Source: Druceiella hillmani (Eukaryota; Arthropoda; Insecta; Lepidoptera; Hepialidae). Taken from it: 64,000 bases of DNA. A program made the translations under genes and the position numbers. The notes under the pieces are model-generated. The model worked only from the letters and a program-made list of their open reading frames with translations, searched no databases and was not told the DNA's origin. Shown piece by piece: positions 12,185-22,819 of the stretch; within the stretch, counting starts at the first letter, position 1, and every line of letters begins with the position of its first letter. The DNA is taken from positions 46,286,001 through 46,350,000 of the forward strand of contig JAYKKI010000004.1 in assembly GCA_039881145.1 (NCBI GenBank). Reading direction: 5' to 3'.

Positions 12185-14205
12185 TACTGACTCTTATACA
12201 AAATTAATTTATAATCAACTTAAATACCTTGTAATCTAGTTTCAAAAGTCTGTTATGAGGTTGTGTAGATTTTAGAAATTTGAAAGCGAGTAATATGAGA
12301 TAATAACATCCCCTATTAAATATTGATCAATTTATACCAAAATTAAACACAATAATAAAAGTTGGAATAATTTACAATATTATTTTTAAAATCTAACCAT
12401 AAAAACTTGCAGTTGTAAAAGACATAAAAAGTAATTAGACTACGTTTTAGATAAATTCGAATTTAAGCTAGTTGTTACTACGAATCTGATAAAATTATTA
12501 AAAAATCTTGAAGAATGTGAGGGATCTTGAGGAGTATTCGAGATAAAAGAAGTATAAAATATTTTAAGGTTACATATTATAATCATGGCAAACATAGTAA
12601 TATATATCCCATGTAATCTGATTTTTTATAGAAACATGACAAATAAGAAATATAGGATACAAATACTTATTATACTACGAAATCAGACAAAATAGTTAGA
12701 ATCACATAAATTTAACACTTCAAAAAACATTGATGTTCCATAAAATTTTATGGCAATAGGTATACTGGCTCCTACGTCGTCATTAATAAATACAAGAACT
12801 TACTTATTGCGGATTATAAACAATTTATATTTGATTCGAATTTTCTGTACTTTTATTGAAAACCCTTACTTACTTTTCGTATCACCTCTTTATTTCAAGT
12901 TAATAACAATAAACCTATGCTTTCAATTATAAATGTCAAATATAGTACTTGATGATGTACGATGAAGATTTTTTGTTACATGATGTCAAAATTGACGAAT
13001 ATCTAAATGTGAATCCAATTTAAATACTTAAGCAAGAACTTCCCTAATTTTGCTAGAAAACTATTTTTCATAACATATTCATACACAATGAAAACACATG
13101 CTCAGCTTTAGGTTAACAACTGAACGACCTTGATATCACAATTTAGGCGTTTAAAATTAGTTTTACCTTCAATAACTAAAAAAGTCTTCATGTTGTCTAT
13201 GAATAAGATCCAGTATACCAGAATCGTGAATAGTAAAGGTCCGAGATTGACATGTTGAGATTGACATTGCTGAGCAATGAATTAGCGTAATTATATATAG
13301 TTAGCATATAATTAAACTGATTAACTGCCGACTTCGTGAAACAATATTCACACTCATAATATTTTGATTTGGCTCGTGTTACTTTCTACTAAACATAAAG
13401 AGAAGAAAGGTAGTAGTGGAAGTGGGAATTAGAATCCGTCGAGGTTCTAAAAGTATTTTCAGTCAAATCTCAGAAAATTTAACAATTTTAGAGACGCAAC
13501 AAAGAGGAAAGTTTTACTTGTTCGTGCGTTTTTTATGGCTTGGTACAAAATGGCTTTTCCGATTGACATAAAACTTTTACTAATATAAATAATGGTTTTG
13601 TAATAAAATCGATTAAAACAAAATGTGTCGAGGTACCTTTTTATTCGCGTAAAACGAGGCGAGCGACCAGTTCTAAAATAAATTTTGGTCGGTCATTTTA
13701 TTACCTACTCTTTTACGGTTTTAGCAGTTGCTTATAATTAAATTAAGTGTCCGTTGTTGGTAAATAAATAAATTGGTAATTAAGCAATAATAAGAATAAT
13801 TTTCAGAAGTGACAACTAATCGGTAGATTTAAAATTTTTGAAAGTTTTTGGATAAAATATATTCAAATACAATAATTTAATCTGCCAATATGTATACATA
13901 AAATAGAAAATGTTTTCTATACCTGTCCATCTTTTAAACATCTTTTTCCGCTTGTAACTTCTGCTAAAACATATTTAATTATAATAATACCTATTTTAGT
14001 TATGTTAAATACAGAAATGCACCACAGGGCTACAAAGTGCCATATGTGGCTATAATAGGACTAAAAGAGGGCCACAGGGCTATAAGGGTAATATGTCCCT
14101 CTATTTGCTATATAGAGGGATAGATTTTTCTTACGCATTTACTAAATTCACCTAAGTGGTATTTATATTGAAAAAGAATAATGAATTATTTTTATTACAC
14201 CCTTC
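12185..14205. other. AT-rich non-coding DNA
   Basis: No supported gene. The small frame at 12750-12932 is not convincing. At about 14030-14115 short phrases such as CCACAGGGCTA and TATAGAGGG recur a few times, a weak local repetition. Confidence 0.5.
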
Positions 14206-14228
14206 ATGGCGGATAAGATTATGTTTTG

Positions 14229-14268
14229 TAAACCAAGATTCAATGATTCCAAGGAATCATTGAATCTT

Positions 14269-14274
<6 letters not shown>
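14229..14274. repeat. Perfect hairpin, 22-bp arms, 2-nt loop, next to (TA)n
   Basis: TAAACCAAGATTCAATGATTCC is followed by AA and then its exact inverse, which runs straight into a (TA)n tract. A partial second copy (ATGATTCCTTGGAATCATTAA then ATCTTGGTTTA) at 14347-14377 runs into another (TA)n tract. The hairpin-(TA)n unit therefore exists twice. Confidence 0.95.
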
Positions 14275-14307
<33 letters not shown>

Positions 14308-14373
14308 ATTATTTTCATTTTTCATCCCGACGCCTCTCAAATCGCTGATGATTCCTTGGAATCATTAAATCTT

Positions 14374-14449
<76 letters not shown>

Positions 14450-14450
14450 A
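14273..14450. repeat. Two (TA)n microsatellite tracts separated by a repeat module
   Basis: (TA)n at about 14273-14302 and 14378-14450; the second is interrupted by ATATG units. The 106-codon plus-strand frame across this area is mostly Tyr-Ile dipeptides and is not a gene. Confidence 0.95.
14311..14349 (+). repeat. Dispersed 38-39 bp module, copy 1
   Basis: TTTTCATTTTTCATCCCGAC followed by GCCTCTCAAATCGCTGAT. It is identical to a second copy 1.2 kb downstream. A truncated AAATCGCT echo occurs near 14500. Confidence 0.9.
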
Positions 14451-14460
14451 ATGTATTTTC

Positions 14461-15531
14461 TCTCTAGTGTTTACAATAATATTGTGGATTTCTTTCAAAT
14501 CGCTATTATTTTGGCACTATCGTTAAACCTTGCGGCTAACTAAGCTGTACCTTAAATATTCACTTCCATCTTCAAGTCCCCGTCATTTTATTCAGTTTTT
14601 GCACCAATTGAAACATCTGTAAAATAAGGATGAAAAATGATTCTAAATGAAAAATCATAAATAGTTACTAGCTATTTATTAATGAAATCTTAGCAAGTTT
14701 CTAAATAACCCATTTGAATAAAAAAAATAAAATAAAGAAAATTAATTACGACATTGTTCAAATAATTAGTTTCTTTAAAAAATTAAATCTATTTTTCATT
14801 TCTTAATATAGTTTAACAACTTCTATATCATCATTTAAACGTCTAAATTTTAAAACGACAACCATTCACTCTTTGATATTTTTAAATGAACTGTTTATAT
14901 ATTTCTACGAAAGTTACGTATTACATAAAATTCCAAATACAAACCTTTCACAACAAGTTAAAATTATCGGCCAACAGTAAAATATGAAAATATGGAAAGA
15001 TTTTAAGCTCAAAATTATCAGGAAATTTCATAAACATCGTTTAATTTCTGGTCACCAAATTTTAATAGAAAATTTTCAAGGTTATTCATTTATAAAAGAA
15101 AGTTGAGATGTACCTTTCAACCATTTTCCCCAATTGACCTTTCATCACCTCATTCGCCTCCTGCAATAAACACGTACACCTCTAACTTATTTTGGTGCAC
15201 GTTGCACCCCCGAACTTAGGGCGAAGTAATTGTGTATTTAAGACGGTACTTTAAAACATTTGCACGTGTCTGAAGAACAATGTTCTTACGAATATATTGT
15301 ACGATGTGTTTTGAATATTCCATTCCGGCAATGTCTATGTGAATTTGCATGTCCTCTAGTAAATACTAAATATTTACTTGACTTTGTTATGATATAACAT
15401 TTTAAGGCATGTAATTAAAATATAAGATTTTAGATAAGTAATTCTAACAAAGACCATTAAATATCCGATTTAATTGCTGTCATATCTCTTGTATTCGAGT
15501 CAAGCATGAATCAATATTCATTTGACTTCTC
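14461..15531. other. AT-rich non-coding DNA
   Basis: No gene seen. A somewhat GC-richer patch at about 15120-15250 (CACCTCATTCGCCTCCTGC, GTGCACGTTGCACCCCCG) has no open frame of note. Confidence 0.45.
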
Positions 15532-15569
15532 TTTTCATTTTTCATCCCGACGCCTCTCAAATCGCTGAT
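15532..15569 (+). repeat. Dispersed 38-39 bp module, copy 2
   Basis: 38 bases identical to 14312-14349. Here it lies without an adjacent (TA)n tract or hairpin, so the module can occur independently. Confidence 0.9.
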
Positions 15570-16272
15570 AAACGCTAGTCCTAAGTTAGATATGTTCCTT
15601 TTCTTAAAGTAATAGCTGTTATCAATGTTTTATAATTGACTCTTTTTCATATATTTTGGAGTATTATATTTCTCTTGTGTAAATAAACCGTTTTTCATTT
15701 AGGTCGGTAATCATAGCCTACTGAAATTATTAAAATTAAAATTATGAAATATTTACATAATGACCGCTACTCACACATATTTTGTGGAATAAGTGCTATT
15801 TTAACTTTATGTTAAGACATAATAATGTATCATTAACGCGCTAATAATGTAGCATTAAATGCTACATGATATTTTTAATTATAATATACTAATGAAATAG
15901 ACACAAAGTAGGATATGCAGTCTACAGATTGAAGGAGCATGCTCCCTGCCTGGGACTCATAAATGATAATCATTTGATGACTGCGACCCTTGTTTATGTT
16001 TTATTTATTATATTCTATACAACTACTGCATTAAAATGTTTAAAGCATTTTAGAAATACATATTTTTTAAGAAATCTTTTTAAACATAATAAAATATTTC
16101 AGTATTGGAAAGTGCTAAAATATTGCAGTTAAAATCAGAAACGATCCAAAACTTATTCAGTTTCTAAAACCACACGTCATTACAAATAACGCAACAAATG
16201 AAATCATATCCGCTAGTTCAGCTTATTTCAAAATTGATTAAAATCAAAATAGCTAAATAATACCATTCCACC
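15570..16272. other. AT-rich non-coding DNA left of the Jockey insertion
   Basis: No supported gene. The 67-codon frame at 15929-16132 has no recognisable features. Confidence 0.45.
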
Positions 16273-16286
16273 ACTGATATATTATT
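16273..16286. repeat. Target-site duplication, left copy (Jockey)
   Basis: ACTGATATATTATT lies directly before the poly(T) run (poly(A) of the minus-strand element). It is identical to the 14 bases after the other end of the element. Confidence 0.93.
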
Positions 16287-16419
16287 TTTTTTTTTTTTTT
16301 TTTTTTTATATATCCTGCTACTTAGCGATCTGTTTGTTTCAAACAATAATCTAATGTGTTGTCAGATTTTCATCAGCTAAATTATTCTTAGCAAAGACAT
16401 GCACCCAACGGTGCAATCC
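16287..16419 (-). other. Jockey 3' UTR and poly(A)
   Basis: About 110 bases separate the ORF2 stop (TGA, 16420-16422) from the poly(A), seen as T at 16287-16307. A small stem-loop (GCACC / GGTGC, 16401-16415) lies just after the stop; whether the RT uses it is unknown. No AATAAA signal is seen. Confidence 0.8.
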
Positions 16420-19047
16420 TCATATTTTGTCCGCGAATCTTGTCGCAAGTTCAGATACGCTATTCCTCTTAAGGCGGGAGAATCTTAGACTGCCCTCTCC
16501 TTGAAGTTCAGCAGCTAGTTCGTTCATATGTTGGTCCAGTCTGAGTTGATATTTCTTGCTGTTTATTTCAATTTCGTCCTTCACAGTTCTCAGATTTAAA
16601 TCTAGGTTCACATATTTGTTGCTTATGTGGGATGGTATATTAAACATGGCTCTCATTGTTTTACTTTGGAACCTTTCAAGTATTTCGATGTTACTATGGC
16701 TGGCTGTGCCCCAAAGCTGAATGCCGTAAGTCCATATGGGCTTCAGTATCGTTTTATAGATAGCCATTTTACTGGAATCTGTCAATTGTGATTTACGGCC
16801 GATTAGCCAGTACATGCTGCGGAGTTTGCTGTCTAGTTGCTTCCTTTTAGTCCATATATGTTTACGCCAAGTGAGTCGACGGTCGAGGTGCATACCCAAG
16901 TATTTGGCGTCATCTGATTGTGGGATCGCTGTATCAAAAAGTTTTACAGGTGGGCAGGTTTTTCTTCTAAGTGTGAAAGTTACTTGGGCTGACTTATCTG
17001 TGTTGACTTTAATACGCCACTGCTGGCACCATGCTTGGATGAGAGAGATATGGGATTGGAGGCTTTCAGATGCGGAATCGGGATTATCATGTGACGAAAG
17101 AAGTGCGGTATCATCTGCGTATGTCGCTGTGGTAGTGTTGGCATAAGTAGGTAGATCTGCTGTAAATATCAAATAGAGTACTGGTCCCAGTATACTACCC
17201 TGTGGAACTCCTGACTTAATTGGGTGCATTTCTGATGTTTCGGAGTTATATTTCACTTCGTAGCATCTTTTTCCAAGATACGATTTAATCAACGGAAAAA
17301 AGGAGTGCGGTAACATTTTTTTAATTTTAAAGAGAAGCCCAGTATGCCATACCTTATCAAATGCTTGGCTAATGTCTAAGAAGACTGCGGAGCAATATTG
17401 TTTATTTTCCAATGCTCTACTTATGACATCAACCAGCCTATGCACTTGCTCGATAGTTCCGTGGCCCTCTCTAAATCCAAACTGATGTGTTGGTATTATA
17501 TTTGCTAAGTGTTCCCTCATTCTGTTAAGTATTATCGTTTCCAGTAATTTTCCAATTACCGGAAGGAGACTGATAGGTCTATAAGATGACACTTCTTGAG
17601 CAGGTTTACCTGGTTTCAGTATCATTATTACCTGTGCTATTTTCCACTGGCTTGGGTAGTAGGACTGTCTTAAACATGCGTTGAAAATAGCGAGTATGAA
17701 CAGTATTCCTTTTTTTGGGAGGTGTTTCAAAAGTGTCGCGTTGATAAGGTCATAGCCAGGGCATTTGCCTTCCTGGAGTTTTAGGATTTCCCGCCTCAGT
17801 TCATTTGGTGTCACATGCTTAAGTGGTAAGCACATTTGAATAGGTGTCTTTAAGTACTCCTCTATTTCATTGTCCAGATATTGATTACTGCTGGGAAACG
17901 GTTCAAAAACTTCATGTAGGTGATCAGCATATCTGTTAGCTTTTTCACTATCAGAGCGAGCCCAGGATCCCGTTTTTGTTCTTAGCGGTGTGACTTGTTG
18001 TTTGGGACGCTTTAGGTTTTTGGTAGCTTTCCATAACGAGTAGTTTGTGTCACTAGTATGTGTCAGTTTTGTGAGATATGATTGTAGATTCTCATTTGCC
18101 AATTCTTTGATTAGAGTTTTAAGATGTTGTGTGGCTTTATTTAAGGCAGTCTTGTCTCTAGGATAGTGAGTGTTTTGCCATACTCTGCGGAGTCTACGTC
18201 TTTCGTTTATACAATCCTTGATGAATTCAGGGTACACATGCTCTATAGCAGTTCCCGTTTTGTGATGGGATGTAGCCCTGTTTGCAGCGTCATGAATCAG
18301 TTTGTTTAGTCCTTCTATAGCCCGTTCTATTTGGTCAGACGTTTTCAGTGAGATCCTGAGCTGTATTTCCGTTGTGATGATATCCTGATATTTTTTCCAG
18401 TTAGTATTCTTATTGTAGATTTTAAGTGGTACTTCTGTTAGTAATATCTTACTATATACCCTTAGAACAATAGCAGAGTGGTCTGAGATAAGGTCAAAGT
18501 CAGGTTCTGTTTTAGTGTTATTTATTGCAATGTTTCTAGATATGAAAAAATCCAGCAAATCGGGTATTTTTCGTGGATCTGTCGGCCAATAGGTAGGTTC
18601 TCCAGTGGACAAGCAATCAAGATTAAGATCTTTCACAGCTTGATAGAGCGACCTTCCTCTAGTTGTTATAAGTCTAGATCCCCAGAACAGGTGTTTAGCG
18701 TTCCAGTCGCCCCCACTTATAAAGCGATGTCCGAGTATAGAGAAGAAATCTTTATATTCTTCTTTTGCCATCTGGTGTTTAGGAGGGCAATAAACTGCAG
18801 CAACGGTAATGTCCGAGCTATTGTCATACACTTTAATAAGAGAGGCTTGTATCTTGTCAGTTGAGAAAGGTTCAAGCGGGTGATGTTTTATATTTGATTT
18901 TAAGATCACTGCCGTTCCTCCATGCGCTTTTCCCGATGGGTGGTTGGTAGCATAAACTGTGTAGCCCTTTATTGAGATATGGCTTTTGATGGTAAACCTA
19001 GTCTCAGATATTAATGCCACGTCAATCTTTTTCATGTGTAGAAACAT
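16420..19047 (-). CDS. Jockey-clade ORF2: APE endonuclease and reverse transcriptase
   Basis: It nicks target DNA and primes reverse transcription of the element RNA. The product is 875 residues from the first AUG. Seen in order: SETRF (catalytic Glu) near residue 14, GGDWNAKH near 112, SDHSAIV near 187, then the RT with YRPISLLPVIGKLLE near 485, FLDISQAFDKVWH (first Asp) near 550, GVPQGSILGPVLY near 610 and TYADDTAL (catalytic Asp pair) near 640. There is no RNase H. The given start is only the first AUG. The same frame stays open upstream to 19155, and that part encodes LKIVTWNANGL, the first catalytic APE motif, so the functional protein must begin before 19047. The open frame overlaps the end of ORF1 by about 44 bases in the +1 frame, with no AUG in it. 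Translation by frameshift, reinitiation or a non-AUG start is inferred. Confidence 0.95.
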   Translation of the reverse strand: MFLHMKKIDVALISETRFTIKSHISIKGYTVYATNHPSGKAHGGTAVILKSNIKHHPLEPFSTDKIQASLIKVYDNSSDITVAAVYCPPKHQMAKEEYKDFFSILGHRFISGGDWNAKHLFWGSRLITTRGRSLYQAVKDLNLDCLSTGEPTYWPTDPRKIPDLLDFFISRNIAINNTKTEPDFDLISDHSAIVLRVYSKILLTEVPLKIYNKNTNWKKYQDIITTEIQLRISLKTSDQIERAIEGLNKLIHDAANRATSHHKTGTAIEHVYPEFIKDCINERRRLRRVWQNTHYPRDKTALNKATQHLKTLIKELANENLQSYLTKLTHTSDTNYSLWKATKNLKRPKQQVTPLRTKTGSWARSDSEKANRYADHLHEVFEPFPSSNQYLDNEIEEYLKTPIQMCLPLKHVTPNELRREILKLQEGKCPGYDLINATLLKHLPKKGILFILAIFNACLRQSYYPSQWKIAQVIMILKPGKPAQEVSSYRPISLLPVIGKLLETIILNRMREHLANIIPTHQFGFREGHGTIEQVHRLVDVISRALENKQYCSAVFLDISQAFDKVWHTGLLFKIKKMLPHSFFPLIKSYLGKRCYEVKYNSETSEMHPIKSGVPQGSILGPVLYLIFTADLPTYANTTTATYADDTALLSSHDNPDSASESLQSHISLIQAWCQQWRIKVNTDKSAQVTFTLRRKTCPPVKLFDTAIPQSDDAKYLGMHLDRRLTWRKHIWTKRKQLDSKLRSMYWLIGRKSQLTDSSKMAIYKTILKPIWTYGIQLWGTASHSNIEILERFQSKTMRAMFNIPSHISNKYVNLDLNLRTVKDEIEINSKKYQLRLDQHMNELAAELQGEGSLRFSRLKRNSVSELATRFADKI

Positions 19048-19111
19048 TTCCAGCTCTAGTCGTCGAGCGACCAGTCCGTTGGCGTTCCATGTGACTATTT
19101 TAAGATTTAGA

Positions 19112-20425
19112 TTATTTCTTAGTCTGGCTGCTAATAAGCTGGATGAAACGATCCATCATGTTGTCTACCATGGTTAGCATCATAGTTTGTATTCTGTTGA
19201 ACATTTGTTCCAAGATGTCACTTAGTTGTTGCGTTTGAGGTAATTGGTCTGGCTTAGTGATGTTTTCCATTCTACTTTTAGTGATTTCAGCGTAAGTTGA
19301 GGTTGTTCTATTATAATTTTTGAATTTCCTTGGCTGCAAATTGTCCATTTCAGGCATTCGCTTAGTTTGGTTTGTATGTTTATATGTTTGTTTTGGTTGG
19401 ATTTTCAATAAGTGCTCTTTATATTGCTTGTATTTTAGACATCCCCTGTAACTAGCTGGATGTTTTTCTAGACAGTTTGCACAAGTAGCTTCCGTTTCCC
19501 TTGTTTTGGAGCAGCTGGTGGTTGGGTGGTCGTCTCCACATTTGACGCATCTGAATGGTCGGTAGCATTGATTTTTTGAATGACCGAACCTTTGGCATCT
19601 TTTACATTGTAGAATTTCCTGTTTCTTATAAGGTGCTTCAAAAGATACTTTCATATGATTGAGGTATTTTATTTTAAAAATATCTTTATTGTTATTCTTT
19701 GGCTCCAGGTCTACATAAAATAGGGGTAAGGGTTCTTTTGTGTTTCGATGACGTACATTTACGAGTTGCCTTACTTCGTGTCCATGTGCTTTGAGTCCTT
19801 CTTTTATTTCAGAGATGTCTTCTGAGCTATGGAGGCCTCGCAGAACAACTCTATAAGGTCTTTCACTTTTTATCATGTAAGTATAATGGCTGATATTGTC
19901 TGTGATGAATTTTTCTCTTATCATTTTGTATACTTCTATACTTACTGGCATTACTTTCACAACGTGTCCTGACCTGAGAGTGGTCATAGTAAAATTTCCT
20001 TCTGTTGTTATTTTTAACAGCAGGTTTTTAAGGGAATTGATATCCAGGACCCCAGTTACAAAGATTGGTTCTGGTTTTGGTGGCTTTTCTGTTTCTATTA
20101 TATCCGGATTATATTCCACTTCACCTAATATTTCAAATTGATTTTGGGTAGATATTCCGTATTCAGTCGTGTTGGTCTTTTTCTTTAAGTTTTCTGTCTG
20201 TGGTGATTTTGATTCCATTCTTTTTCTTTTGGTATGAGGTATTCGGTCTTGTTGCCAGGTGTTTTTGTCTTTGTCAATCGATTCAAGAATTGTTTCATGA
20301 GCATTTACCATTTGTGGTATTGCTCCGATAGAGTTGCTACGTGTTTTTGTAAATATGCTCTTATGAAGAGTTTGTTGGATCATACTTGGGTTTGTGTTTG
20401 TTTTATTTTTTAAGTTATCATTCAT
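19112..20425 (-). CDS. Jockey-clade ORF1: Gag-like zinc-knuckle RNA-binding protein
   Basis: A 437-residue nucleocapsid-like protein that would coat the element RNA and form the retrotransposition particle. Residues 1-115 are polar and lysine-rich. Residues 118-190 (from PEPIFVTGV) look like an RRM-type fold. About 188-272 match the domain that precedes zinc knuckles in Jockey Gag proteins (YRVVLRGLHSSEDISEIKEGL). Three knuckles follow: C274-C277-H282-C287, C293-C296-H300-C305 and C315-C318-H322-C329. The tail ends in a Met/Gln-rich, possibly coiled segment. The start is the ATG at 20425 and the stop is TAA at 19112-19114. Length and layout are normal for the clade. Confidence 0.92.
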   Translation of the reverse strand: MNDNLKNKTNTNPSMIQQTLHKSIFTKTRSNSIGAIPQMVNAHETILESIDKDKNTWQQDRIPHTKRKRMESKSPQTENLKKKTNTTEYGISTQNQFEILGEVEYNPDIIETEKPPKPEPIFVTGVLDINSLKNLLLKITTEGNFTMTTLRSGHVVKVMPVSIEVYKMIREKFITDNISHYTYMIKSERPYRVVLRGLHSSEDISEIKEGLKAHGHEVRQLVNVRHRNTKEPLPLFYVDLEPKNNNKDIFKIKYLNHMKVSFEAPYKKQEILQCKRCQRFGHSKNQCYRPFRCVKCGDDHPTTSCSKTRETEATCANCLEKHPASYRGCLKYKQYKEHLLKIQPKQTYKHTNQTKRMPEMDNLQPRKFKNYNRTTSTYAEITKSRMENITKPDQLPQTQQLSDILEQMFNRIQTMMLTMVDNMMDRFIQLISSQTKK

Positions 20426-20862
20426 TTTGTTCCCACGATAATTGGACGAAATAACAGGTCACTTAGGGGTAACGCCATTCCCTAAGAAGGCAGAATACAA
20501 CTACGTTTACCAGGTCCGTAGAGGTTGGCGCTAATGCTGTTCATCCATATAGCCATGCATCCAGTTGGCACGTTTCCCACCATTGGATTTGGGTAATTTT
20601 TGAAGAGGTTTTCCTCCTCGTGGTCCGGGCAATGAAGCCAAGACCGCCGCTCTTGAGTGGTTTACGGATTAGGAAGGTCATTTCCTACCTCCTTATGTTA
20701 TCTGCTGGCTAAGCGTCGCAGTGTTTTGAGTTATTTACCGCCGCTCAAGACTCGGCGTTGTCATTCATTTAGCGCCACCCGGGGGACACGTGCAGGGTGA
20801 TGATTAGGCAGCTCCTACGGACGCGAATGACTTTGCCCCCCTAAATATGAAATAAATAAATT
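20426..20862 (-). promoter_or_regulatory. Jockey 5' UTR, probable internal promoter region
   Basis: About 437 bases lie between the element end and the ORF1 ATG, clearly more GC-rich than the host DNA. Jockey-clade elements use an internal Pol II promoter at their 5' end. That role is inferred from the clade, since no specific initiator was recognised. Presence of the whole region argues against 5' truncation. Confidence 0.6.
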
Positions 20863-20876
20863 ACTGATATATTATT
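20863..20876. repeat. Target-site duplication, right copy (Jockey)
   Basis: ACTGATATATTATT, identical to the left copy. The bases outside differ (left CC, right TT), so the duplication is 14 bp. Confidence 0.93.
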
Positions 20877-22819
20877 GGTTACTTTATAAAAACTAAACGT
20901 GGCAAGAACTTTATCTCGTCGAACCTTTTCACAAAGTTGCTTATAACAACATCTGTAAGGATAATAGAATGAAATAAACTAAATCATGATTTCTCGTTTG
21001 GGTATAAAAGTGAACATGGTTTACTCTCAACAAACATTTTTATGGATAAAATGTAATAAAATATAAACTTCTAAATTCACATTTGAGATCTTTCGCGAAA
21101 AGTGAGAAAAGCTTTCAACGAAAGAAAATCTTTTCCATCCAAGAAAGAATAATTTTTTTATATATGAGTATAACTCGCACTAAGAAGGTTCCAAACACAT
21201 CTATGTGCATGTAAAGTTTAAACATTTAAGTGTACTTAATATGTTTACAAATATTGACATTATTTTTCCTTACATAAATATACATTTCGTTCAATATGTA
21301 TTTCATAGGCACAAGAAAAATAATACGGAGGTCTTTACCTTTTTAATTTATTATTATTATTTGAAGGAAATCATTTTGCAATGAATGTGTTTCAATTTTC
21401 GAGTGTATGGTTTAAAAATTGGAATGAGAGTATTTGTTCTGAACTGGAATACATTCTTGGGCAGGAAATACCACATCCAAAAATATAAGTATATTAAATA
21501 TTTTCGACTGCGTTTACCTCTTCAGCGACACCACTCAAAATATTCGTGAATCTTTTTCATCCTCAACGTGAGGGTAAGAAAAGATACTTGAAACAAAATT
21601 GTAAAATCGTTTTTTTTTAAATTTAGTGTTTACTTAATTACATTGTTCACATAATGACCACGTCTTTTGTAAATTCATATCAAAATCGGTCATAAATTAA
21701 GAAAAAACGTCATTACAACATAAAGATAGATAGAAGGAGATGACGAAATTATAAGAATTTTTTTTTACCATTCGGAATCCTAAAAATAAAATATTTGAAA
21801 CCAATGGTAATTTATTAAATCACCGACTATTGTGATTGGGTTTCTGTGTTCTCCGTTGTATTATTTCTAAACTAATTTTCACCTTTATAACATAAGTTAA
21901 ATCACATCAATTAACTTGAAATGCAAATTACTATATTTTACTTGAAACATAAAATTATTTATTGATGAGTTACTTAATTAAAATTAAAATATATTCAACC
22001 AAGTTCATTCCCAAATTATACATTTTACTAAGTTGTAATTGGCGTCGATCCACTTCACACATTATCACTTACGTTTCTTACATTTTACGATGGAATTAAG
22101 AAAAAAAATTGATTCATTTGGAAATACTTTTAGTGTGTATACTGGCTAAACCACGCTCCCTCTCGGTATCAAATCTATGAGCATTTTTATTGTCATAATT
22201 ATAATAGGGCGGGTTTTTCTCCACAGATGATGAGCATGATGGCGTACAAATTTATTACTGCATATTGTAACTTTAACTAAGGAGGCCACAGTCACATACA
22301 AAATCTAGTGTTTATTGAACAATTATATTTGAGCCAACCAACCATTTAAATGTAATTTCTACCAGCGGTAAAACTGATCTATGTTTATTTGTACGCTTTG
22401 CTAAATTCAATATTAATGCAATTTTGGTACATCGCACACCCGATGCAACAATATTGCAAGTGTTACATTGAAACTTTTTTATAAAAGTTTCTCCTTTACC
22501 TGCTGTACTTAGTTCTGTATTCAGAAGCAGTAAAACTCACCTGTGTACGAAATTTCATAAGACCATAATCAGTTCTTTGAAACTTTTGTCTCGATAATAA
22601 TACAACGGTTCCAATATGATGAGAACCTAAACAAACATGGATATATTTGAGAATTGTTATGCAAACATTTGAAAATTATTAGTACTTGGTTTTATAATTA
22701 AGCTAAAAGCTTGACTGTTCTAATTTATTCTCGGATATTATTTATTTTCTGCTCAACAAACAAAAAAAATAAATATCCAACGAACTGCAGGAAAACCTCA
22801 TTGGAGATTTTTTTTGCAA
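20877..22819. other. AT-rich non-coding DNA
   Basis: No supported gene or element. Confidence 0.5.

Larger units (their letters stand above)
16287..20862 (-). mobile_element. Full-length Jockey-clade non-LTR retrotransposon, 4.58 kb
   Basis: Minus-strand element with a ~437-base 5' region, two open ORFs, a short 3' UTR, a ~21-base poly(A) and a perfect 14-bp target duplication. ORF1 has the zinc-knuckle Gag-like layout of the Jockey clade. ORF2 carries APE endonuclease and RT and has no RNase H, also as in Jockey. Neither ORF has a stop or frameshift, so this copy is young and possibly competent. Its composition is visibly less AT-rich than its surroundings. The outermost 22 bases at the 5' end (20841-20862, AT-rich, plus strand CTAAATATGAAATAAATAAA then TT) may be filler added at insertion, because the GC-rich body seems to begin with GGGGGCAAAGTC on the minus strand. 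Confidence 0.93.

Noticed and set aside
14206..14526. 106-codon open frame on the plus strand
   Set aside because: Mostly Tyr-Ile from translated (TA)n arrays; no gene.
16814..17146. 110-codon plus-strand open frame inside the Jockey ORF2
   Set aside because: Antisense shadow of the reverse transcriptase coding sequence.
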